5,025 nucleotides of DNA from Hyphomicrobiales bacterium (GTDB taxonomy: Bacteria; Pseudomonadota; Alphaproteobacteria; Rhizobiales; Rhizobiaceae), in NCBI GenBank assembly GCA_011087745.1, contig JAALLB010000150.1, positions 1 to 5,025 of the forward strand, read 5' to 3'. The notes below the pieces were generated by a model that worked only from the letters and a program-made list of their open reading frames with translations, searched no databases and was not told where the DNA came from. This document shows positions 1 to 4,802 of the stretch, piece by piece (position 1 is the first letter of the stretch; each line of letters opens with the position of its first letter). Both the position numbers and the translations under genes were made by a program.

Positions 1-101
1 AGCCTGAAACGTCAACCCCAAATAATCAGATTTTCAAGGACTCGGAGTATAGCATTTGAATTATGAAGTATTCAACAATTGCTGTGCAGGGTGTGCGTAT
101 T
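1..101. other. Left-edge stretch with no assignable gene
   Basis: No gene can be supported here. On the plus strand, the frame starting at base 1 is open to a TGA at 64-66, and the frame starting at base 3 is open to a TGA at 57-59. Either could be the last 18-21 codons of a gene entering from the left and converging on gloB, but such short tails cannot be identified. On the minus strand, the only ATG (53-55) meets a stop after nine codons. The minus strand carries TTGACG (plus CGTCAA at 10-15), which resembles a -35 box for a gene lying to the left; its -10 would be outside the window. Confidence 0.4.
56..75. repeat. Short inverted repeat downstream of gloB
   Basis: TTGAAT at 56-61 and ATTCAA at 70-75 form a perfect 6-bp inverted repeat around an 8-base spacer. 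It lies about 27 bases past the gloB stop and overlaps the stops of both open plus frames at the left edge. The stem is AT-rich and no T run follows on either strand. It could be a weak transcription stop between convergent genes, a small protein-binding site, or chance. Confidence 0.25.
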
Positions 102-107
102 TTACGC
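95..107 (-). terminator. Weak hairpin at the gloB stop codon
   Basis: GCGTA (95-99) and TACGC (103-107) are a perfect 5-bp inverted repeat around a 3-base loop, and the structure contains the gloB stop codon (minus TAA at 104-102). On the minus strand no U tract follows, so it does not meet the pattern of an intrinsic terminator. It is recorded as the only stem near the end of gloB besides the AT-rich repeat at 56-75. Confidence 0.15.
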
Positions 108-830
108 GTTGTCTTTTGCTGTCCGAATTCGTGCAAATTCTGCTGCATCACCTACGCGAAGGAATGAGTTGGTCTCCAATTCCAAACCAATCGTGGTTGG
201 GAGCGTCGGCTTGCCCTGTGCACGCAGGCTATCGATTTCCTTTGCACGCTGCGCTAAAGCTTGATTTTCCGGTTTGATGGTGATGCAAAAATTTGCATTT
301 GCCTGGGTATATTCGTGGCCGCAATAAACAACAGTTTCAGGTGGCAATTTTGCCAGCTTTGAGAGCGAATTCCACATCATATTGGCATCGCCTTCGAAAA
401 TACGTCCACACCCAAGCGCAAAAAGTGTGTCGCCTGTGAATACAACTCCGCTTTTAGGAAAATAGAAATTGATCATGCCCAGTGTGTGACCCGGAGTTGA
501 GATTACGTCGGCAGTCTCTCCGCCGAAAGTAAACTGATCACCATCATTTTTGGTTTCATCCAGCGTATCAATTTTGGAAGCCTCGGCCTGTGGTCCAATG
601 ACATGGCAGCCATATTTGGATTTAAGCTCTGCAATGCCCTGGGTGTGGTCCCAATGATGATTGGTTACCAGAATATGGGTAAGCGACCAGCCATTTCCTT
701 TCAGGGCATTTTCAACAGCATCAGCATCCGGCGCATCAATGGAAGCCGTATCTCCCGTTTGAAGATCGTGAATGAGTACCCCGTAGTTGTCTGATAAACA
801 TGCGAACTGATGAAACTTGAGTGCAGACAT
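102..830 (-). CDS. gloB: Hydroxyacylglutathione hydrolase (glyoxalase II)
   Basis: The 242-residue protein hydrolyses S-D-lactoylglutathione to D-lactate and glutathione, the second step of cytosolic methylglyoxal detoxification. It has the metallo-beta-lactamase fold signatures in order: TNHHWDH at 56-62, TPGHT at 112-116 (His115), TGDTLF at 132-137 (Asp134, bridging ligand), CGRIFEG at 141-147 and CGHEYT at 170-175 (His172, Tyr174). The C-terminal R236-x-x-K239-D matches the glutathione-binding tail. The N-terminal NYGVLIHD is typical of alphaproteobacterial GloB. Oddity: the canonical motif is T-H-x-H-x-D-H, and residue 57 is Asn (codon AAT, plus 660-662) where the first metal-1 His is expected; the other metal ligands are present. 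The protein is a little shorter than the roughly 255 residues I recall as usual, mostly between NSFLR and the RxxKD tail. The ATG start is supported by GGAG seven bases upstream (plus 838-841). The gene is divergent from the methyltransferase gene. The family call is firm; activity is less certain because of Asn57. Confidence 0.95.
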   Translation of the reverse strand: MSALKFHQFACLSDNYGVLIHDLQTGDTASIDAPDADAVENALKGNGWSLTHILVTNHHWDHTQGIAELKSKYGCHVIGPQAEASKIDTLDETKNDGDQFTFGGETADVISTPGHTLGMINFYFPKSGVVFTGDTLFALGCGRIFEGDANMMWNSLSKLAKLPPETVVYCGHEYTQANANFCITIKPENQALAQRAKEIDSLRAQGKPTLPTTIGLELETNSFLRVGDAAEFARIRTAKDNA

Positions 831-856
831 TATTCTTCTCCGTTATGCTTTTTATA

Positions 857-885
857 GAGATAATAACTCATCTGAGCACTGGCAA
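857..885 (-). promoter_or_regulatory. Candidate gloB promoter in the divergent spacer
   Basis: Reading the minus strand, TTGCCA (plus 880-885) matches 5 of 6 bases of a sigma-70 -35 box and is followed, 17 bases on, by TATCTC (plus 857-862), a weak -10. TATAAA lies a little further downstream but at too long a spacing. The spacer 831-915 must serve both gloB and the methyltransferase gene. It also contains AGCACT twice (875-880 and 898-903, 23 bases apart) and a small palindrome CTCA-TC-TGAG (867-876). The assignment rests on consensus matching only. Confidence 0.25.
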
Positions 886-921
886 CCATCGCGTACAAGC
901 ACTATTATCTTTTTCATGATT

Positions 922-1662
922 ATGGATGTTGTAGCATTGCGGGAATTTTATGGGGGTGCGTTAGGCCAAGCAGCTGTTGCTTCAGTGAGTTCATCAGTTT
1001 CTGCGATGTGGCATCAGTCTCATGGAGAGCGGTTTATGGGGTTGGGGTATCCGGTTCCCTGGCTGGAGCGGTTTTCCCCTGATTGTGAACGTACCATCTG
1101 CATGATGCCTGCTGCACAAGGTGCATTGCAATGGCCAACTGAAGATGAACCCGCAACCGCGCTGACCTATGATGATGAGCTACCACTTCGTGATGGTTCT
1201 GTTGACCGGATTTTAATGGTGCATTTTTTGGAACATGCCGAAAATGCAGATGAATGCATTTCCGAGGCTTTTCGTGTTCTTTCTCCCGGTGGTGCATTGA
1301 TGATTGTTGTGCCAAACCGAACAGGCGTTTGGGCGCGATTTGAACATACGCCATTTGGGACAGGAAAACCTTATAGCAAAAGGCAATTGAACCGGTTGTT
1401 GAAGGATAATCAGTTTACGCCAGATGTCTGGTCGGATGCTCTTCACTTTGCTCCATCAAGCCGGGAATTTGCGCTTAGGTTTCGTACCGGAATTGAGCGG
1501 GTTGGCCGAAAGATTTGGCCAGCTTTTGCCGGTGCAATTTGTGTCTCGGCATCCAAGCAGCTTTATCAAGGATTGCCAGTAACCACGAGAGCAAGGCGAC
1601 GTGTGGCAGTTCCTGTTTTAATTCCACAAAGCTCTGGAAGGACAAATCGCGAAGAGGGTTGA
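922..1662 (+). CDS. Class I SAM-dependent methyltransferase-like protein
   Basis: The 246-residue protein resembles the methyltransferase usually found beside gloB in rhizobia; its substrate is not known to me. Residues 82-131 look like the C-terminal half of a Methyltransf_11 domain: LPLRDGSVDRI (87-97, the motif II strand with its acidic residue), MVHFLEHAENADE (99-111), then FRVLSPGGALMIVVPN (117-132), the motif III strand with the typical L-x-PGG turn. The expected glycine-rich motif I is weak: FMGLGYPVPWLERF (38-51) stands where an E/D-x-G-x-G-x-G would be. The C-terminus is basic (RARRR at 223-227). Start choice: the frame stays open upstream into gloB, but MDVVALREFY matches how I recall relatives beginning, so ATG 922 is preferred. 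ATG 916, two codons earlier, is equally possible. Neither has a clear Shine-Dalgarno, so translation may be weak or leaderless. hisC follows after 71 bases on the same strand. Confidence 0.85.
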   Translation: MDVVALREFYGGALGQAAVASVSSSVSAMWHQSHGERFMGLGYPVPWLERFSPDCERTICMMPAAQGALQWPTEDEPATALTYDDELPLRDGSVDRILMVHFLEHAENADECISEAFRVLSPGGALMIVVPNRTGVWARFEHTPFGTGKPYSKRQLNRLLKDNQFTPDVWSDALHFAPSSREFALRFRTGIERVGRKIWPAFAGAICVSASKQLYQGLPVTTRARRRVAVPVLIPQSSGRTNREEG

Positions 1663-1671
1663 ATCTTTTCT

Positions 1672-1700
1672 TTGATTTTGTCGCGATGTTTCAATAGAAA
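1672..1700 (+). promoter_or_regulatory. Candidate promoter upstream of hisC-tyrC
   Basis: The 71-base gap before hisC contains TTGATT (1672-1677), a 17-base spacer and TAGAAA (1695-1700), each matching 4 of 6 consensus bases. A 5-bp inverted repeat, GTTTC-AATA-GAAAC (1688-1701), overlaps the -10 and could be an operator or chance. No terminator for the methyltransferase gene is visible, so hisC-tyrC may also be read through from upstream. Confidence 0.22.
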
Positions 1701-1733
1701 CTCAAACTTGATTGATTTGTTTGGAGTTACCTC

Positions 1734-2846
1734 ATGGATAATAGCAAAACGGTAGATAAAAATGTCCCACAGCCAAAAACAGGTGTGATGGATATTGCTA
1801 CTTATGTTCCTAGTAAATCCAAAGTGCCGGCTGATGTCACGCTTCATAAGCTTTCATCCAATGAAAGCCCAATTGGGCCAAGCCCGCATGCGGTTGCAGC
1901 CGTTGCTGAATCTATTTCCAAAATGCAGGATTATCCGGATGGTTCATCAACTCAGTTGCGTAACGCAATTGCGGATGTGCAAGGGTTGAATGCGGAGAAC
2001 ATAATTTGCGGAAATGGTTCTGATGAAATTCTGGGCCTACTTGCGACCACCTTTCTAGCCAATGGTGATGAAGCGATTTTTACAGAGCATGGGTTTCTGG
2101 TTTACCGCATTGCAACATTGGCAGCAGGCGCAACGCCAGTTGTTGTAAAAGAAGATGATTGCAAGGCAGATGTTGATGCCATTTTGGCAGCCATTACACC
2201 AAAGACAAGGTTAGTCTTTCTTGCCAATCCAAATAATCCAACCGGAACTTATTTGCCGATTGAAGATATCAGACGTTTGCACGCAGGCCTGCCCGGTAAT
2301 GTCGTTTTGGTCATTGATGCAGCTTATGCGGAATACGTGCGCCGCAATGATTATGAGTCTGGTATCGAAATGGTGTCCGGTAATTCAAATGTCATCATGA
2401 CGCGCACATTTTCCAAAATATATGGCTTGGCGGCACTACGCATTGGATGGGCATATGGCCCGCGACCGATGATTGATGCATTAAACCGGGTCAGAGGGCC
2501 CTTTAATGTAAATGCGGCGGCGATTGCTGCAGGAACTGCAGCCATTCAGGATAAAGTGCATCTGGAGCACTCCATTGCTCACAATGATGAGTGGCTGTTG
2601 AAGGTCACAACTGCGTTGGAAGCCTTGGGTTTGAAAGTGACACCCTCTGTCGGCAATTTTGTATTGGTACATTTTTCTGAAACGGCAGGTAAAACAGCAG
2701 CAGAGGCCGATGCCTATTTAACAAAGCGCGGCTTTGTTTTGCGAGCGGTGACCGGTTATGGTTTCCCCAATGCACTTCGTATGAGTATTGGTAGCGAAGA
2801 AGCGAACCTTGGAACCCTTGCTGCCTTGAAGAAATTTTTATCCTGA
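1734..2846 (+). CDS. hisC: Histidinol-phosphate / aromatic aminotransferase (HisC)
   Basis: This 370-residue, PLP-dependent fold-type I aminotransferase has the usual HisC length. HisC converts imidazole-acetol phosphate plus glutamate to histidinol phosphate plus 2-oxoglutarate; many relatives also act on aromatic 2-oxo acids or prephenate. Visible signatures are SSNESP (41-46, Asn43), YPDG (67-70, the Tyr that reaches the partner subunit's PLP), GNGSDE (93-98, phosphate-binding turn), ANPNNPTG (164-171), DAAYAEY (195-201, Asp195 to the pyridine nitrogen and Tyr198 to the PLP O3'), TFSKIYGLAALRIGW (225-239, with Lys228 as the Schiff-base lysine) and LRMSIG (348-353, Arg349 for the substrate carboxylate). 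All catalytic residues are in place. The ATG is preceded by GGAG (1723-1726) at seven bases. The stop overlaps the tyrC start by one base, so the pair is probably one operon. That context points to a role in tyrosine/phenylalanine synthesis, and a second hisC may exist elsewhere in the genome. The family is certain; the physiological substrate is inferred. Confidence 0.95.
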   Translation: MDNSKTVDKNVPQPKTGVMDIATYVPSKSKVPADVTLHKLSSNESPIGPSPHAVAAVAESISKMQDYPDGSSTQLRNAIADVQGLNAENIICGNGSDEILGLLATTFLANGDEAIFTEHGFLVYRIATLAAGATPVVVKEDDCKADVDAILAAITPKTRLVFLANPNNPTGTYLPIEDIRRLHAGLPGNVVLVIDAAYAEYVRRNDYESGIEMVSGNSNVIMTRTFSKIYGLAALRIGWAYGPRPMIDALNRVRGPFNVNAAAIAAGTAAIQDKVHLEHSIAHNDEWLLKVTTALEALGLKVTPSVGNFVLVHFSETAGKTAAEADAYLTKRGFVLRAVTGYGFPNALRMSIGSEEANLGTLAALKKFLS

Positions 2847-3757
2847 TGTTTGAAAAAGTAGCTCTTATTGGTATCGGCCTTATCGGTTCATCACTTTCAC
2901 ATGTGATGAAACGAGAAGGATTGACGAAATCCATTGCTGTTTCTTCCCGAAGCGCGGAAACGTTAAAACGCGCTGAAGAACTGGGTCTGGGTAATGCCTA
3001 TTCGCTTAACGCTGCTGATGCCGTTAAAGGTGCTGATCTGGTTATTGTTTGTACGCCGGTGGGGGCCTGTGAACAGGTTGCCAAAACCATTGCGCCCAAT
3101 TTACAGGCAGGCGCAATCGTAACGGATGTGGGTTCAGTAAAGAGTTCTGTAATTGCTCAAATGCAGCCACACTTGCCTGACAGCGTTCACCTAGTTCCAG
3201 GACATCCAATTGCGGGTACGGAGTATTCCGGTCCGGATTCTGGTTTTGCGGCCCTTTTTGAAAATCGCTGGTGCGTTTTGACGCCTGATAAGGCAACAGA
3301 CAAAGCTGCAACAGCAAAGTTGAAGTTGTTTTGGGAAAATTGTGGCTCGCACGTTGAGATTATGGATGCACATCACCATGATCTGGTTTTGGCGATTACA
3401 TCTCACCTGCCGCATTTGATTGCCTACAACATTGTAGGTACAGCCAATGAACTTGAAACAGATACACGATCAGAAGTGATAAAATTTTCAGCTTCCGGGT
3501 TTTGTGACTTTACCCGTATTGCGGCTTCCGATCCAACCATGTGGCGCGATGTCTTTATTCATAACAAGGATGCAGTGCTTGAAATTCTTGGTCGCTTTTC
3601 GGAGGATCTAAGTTCTTTGCAACGTGCGATCAGGCGCGGCGATGGAGACTATCTTTTTGATCTGTTTAGCCGTACCCGCGATATTCGTCGTTCGATTATC
3701 GAGATCGGCCAGGACGTTGAAGCACCCAACTTTGGCCGGGATGAAACTGAGGAATAG
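2846..3757 (+). CDS. tyrC: Prephenate/arogenate (cyclohexadienyl) dehydrogenase
   Basis: This 303-residue TyrA-family enzyme carries out oxidative decarboxylation of prephenate to 4-hydroxyphenylpyruvate and/or arogenate to tyrosine in the cytosol. The N-terminal Rossmann domain has GIGLIG (9-14), then the second strand ending AVSSRS (31-36), and VIVCTPVG (66-73) and TDVGSVKS (93-100, Ser97). The catalytic segment GHPIAGTEYSG (119-129) holds His120. The helical dimerisation domain has ITSHLPHL (184-191; His187, His190) and FTRIAASDPTMW (222-233), whose Arg224 fits the substrate-binding Arg of TyrA. There is no fused chorismate mutase and no C-terminal ACT domain, so allosteric tyrosine inhibition through ACT is not expected. 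The second strand ends in Ser-Ser-Arg rather than an acidic residue, which hints at NADP+ use. The ATG sits in a TGATG overlap with hisC, with only a weak purine run (GAAGAAA) upstream, so coupling is likely. Its end faces the DUF2125 gene with a 7-base gap. Confidence 0.95.
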   Translation: MFEKVALIGIGLIGSSLSHVMKREGLTKSIAVSSRSAETLKRAEELGLGNAYSLNAADAVKGADLVIVCTPVGACEQVAKTIAPNLQAGAIVTDVGSVKSSVIAQMQPHLPDSVHLVPGHPIAGTEYSGPDSGFAALFENRWCVLTPDKATDKAATAKLKLFWENCGSHVEIMDAHHHDLVLAITSHLPHLIAYNIVGTANELETDTRSEVIKFSASGFCDFTRIAASDPTMWRDVFIHNKDAVLEILGRFSEDLSSLQRAIRRGDGDYLFDLFSRTRDIRRSIIEIGQDVEAPNFGRDETEE

Positions 3758-3764
3758 ATCGCGC

Positions 3765-4739
3765 TTAAAACAGCGGAGATAATTTTCCGAGTGGTATAAT
3801 TCCAATGCTAATTTTGCCGTTTCGCAGAGTGATTGGCAGAAAAATTTCGTTCTTGCCGGTTTTCTGTGCGAGCAACGCAACAGCTTTTGAAGCATCCGCA
3901 AACTTTTGTCGTTCTTCCGGAAAACTCTTGCTTAAGGCATTGATCAATTTTGGCAGTTCGCGAACAGTGACGTTGAATTTGCCAAATAGTAGACCCTCCT
4001 TGCTAACTTCGGCGGGACCGGATACTTCCAGCATGCCGCCATCAATTGGTGCGTATTGGAAGTTTTCTATCTGGCCCTTTAGGCCTTTTCTTTTTGCAAC
4101 GCGCAGAATGCTGGTGCGATTTACAATGTCCTTGTAAGTGTCTTCCAACAAAAGCGTTGTATCCAAATTGAATGTTGGCCAGAGCCCATTTTGTGACTTT
4201 GCTTCCTTTACAACGACCGCCAAATTGACATCATTATCGCCAGATTGTCGCCCATGTAATTGCATGTCTGTTATTCGCATGGTGTGTTTGGCACGTTTGG
4301 CGGGAATGAGCACTACCTGTTTTCCCTGCAGGGACAGGTTTTCCGGGCCGGATAATCCAGCCTTCAGACTTGAGCGCATGGATTTCCAGGATGTATTGAA
4401 CCGGTCGCCATTAGGTAGCGTTAGGCTGGCAGGAGATTTAAGCTCTACTATTGCTTTATTGGGCTGATAGGTTTGCGCGGCTGTTCTTAACTCTCCGGCT
4501 TCAAAAACAACTCCTGTTACATCATCTGCATAACGTACTTCATCGCAGTTCAAGCTGATGCGAAAGGGAAACCCGTTGACTTCCTGGTTGGTGCATTCAA
4601 TGTCCCGGCCCTTGTCAGCTAACTTGGTCTTGGTGTCAGAAATTGCTGTTTCTATTTTGCCGGCGACGAAATACCAACCAGCGCTCCAACCCACTATAAG
4701 CAAAATGATTGTGCTTAAAAGAAAGATACCTTTTTTCAC
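3765..4739 (-). CDS. DUF2125 family membrane-anchored protein
   Basis: This is a protein of unknown function, of the DUF2125 type found in alphaproteobacteria. Numbered from the GTG start (324 residues), it has a short basic N-terminus, one membrane segment at about 5-27 (IFLLSTIILL onward) and then a long soluble part that should face the periplasm. A conserved-looking box has Cys49, GFPFRI (56-61) and Cys65, suggesting a disulfide across a short loop. The rest is beta-rich with alternating polar and hydrophobic residues. It ends in LPITLRNGKISIG and IPLGKLSPLF, resembling the end of AsmA-like or lipid-contacting repeats; that resemblance is only an impression. Start: no in-frame ATG lies near the N-terminus. 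GTG 4739 has a purine-rich AAGAAAAAG seven bases upstream, whereas TTG 4763 (332 residues) has no Shine-Dalgarno and falls inside a candidate -10. It is convergent with tyrC and divergent from the ChaC-like gene, and apparently monocistronic here. Confidence 0.85.
   Translation of the reverse strand: MKKGIFLLSTIILLIVGWSAGWYFVAGKIETAISDTKTKLADKGRDIECTNQEVNGFPFRISLNCDEVRYADDVTGVVFEAGELRTAAQTYQPNKAIVELKSPASLTLPNGDRFNTSWKSMRSSLKAGLSGPENLSLQGKQVVLIPAKRAKHTMRITDMQLHGRQSGDNDVNLAVVVKEAKSQNGLWPTFNLDTTLLLEDTYKDIVNRTSILRVAKRKGLKGQIENFQYAPIDGGMLEVSGPAEVSKEGLLFGKFNVTVRELPKLINALSKSFPEERQKFADASKAVALLAQKTGKNEIFLPITLRNGKISIGIIPLGKLSPLF
3774..3789. terminator. Weak shared hairpin between tyrC and DUF2125 ends
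   Basis: CGGA (3774-3777) pairs with TCCG (3786-3789). In the plus-strand RNA the stem can extend by a G-U and an A-U pair to 6 bp around a UAAU loop. It lies 17 bases beyond the tyrC stop and inside the last codons of the DUF2125 gene. Read on the minus strand, the stem is followed by CTGTTTT, a short U tract. On the plus strand it is preceded by AAAA and followed by no U run. It is the best terminator candidate for this 7-base convergent junction, but it is weak. Confidence 0.22.
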
Positions 4740-4761
4740 GGCTATGCTTTTTCTTAAATTC

Positions 4762-4791
4762 AATATATTCAGGTTAAGAACTAGATTCTAA
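4762..4791 (-). promoter_or_regulatory. Candidate promoter of the DUF2125 gene
   Basis: On the minus strand, TATATT (plus 4762-4767) matches 5 of 6 bases of a -10 box. TTAGAA (plus 4786-4791), 18 bases upstream, is a poor -35. Transcription would begin near 4755, leaving a leader of about 16 bases before GTG 4739. This would place the TTG at 4763 upstream of the transcript. The ChaC-like gene must share this short divergent spacer (4740-4802). No convincing plus-strand promoter is visible. Near-symmetric AGAA-CTAGA-TTCT (4777-4789) sits in the middle and could be an operator. Confidence 0.22.
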
Positions 4792-4802
4792 TTATGGTTG
4801 TT

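Noticed and set aside
56..277. Plus-strand 73-codon frame opposite the end of gloB
   Set aside because: It begins with TTG without a ribosome-binding site, is Cys/Leu-rich without domain features, and lies antisense to well-conserved gloB codons.
817..915. Upstream extension of the methyltransferase frame, starting with TTG at 817 inside gloB
   Set aside because: It overlaps the gloB start and ribosome-binding site, has no Shine-Dalgarno, and encodes residues unlike a methyltransferase N-terminus; similarity begins at MDVVALREFY.
1688..1701. GTTTC-AATA-GAAAC inverted repeat as a terminator for the methyltransferase gene
   Set aside because: The stem is only 5 bp with two G-C pairs and no T run follows, so it is too weak to call.
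1566..1847. Minus-strand 93-codon frame across the methyltransferase-hisC gap
   Set aside because: It is antisense to the ends of two real genes, has biased, low-information composition and no recognisable motif.
917..3757. A novel multi-gene system formed by methyltransferase, hisC and tyrC
   Set aside because: hisC and tyrC are standard biosynthetic genes with intact motifs, and the methyltransferase gene is separated by 71 bases with its own conserved neighbour gloB; nothing suggests defence or a new pathway.
3608..3901. Minus-strand 97-codon frame across the tyrC-DUF2125 junction
   Set aside because: It overlaps the 3' ends of two firmly identified genes in other frames and shows no domain pattern.
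3805..4467. Two abutting plus-strand frames of about 110 codons opposite the DUF2125 gene
   Set aside because: They mirror the minus-strand coding sequence; the minus frame has a membrane anchor, the GFPFRI box and a coherent end, while these have no motif or ribosome-binding site.
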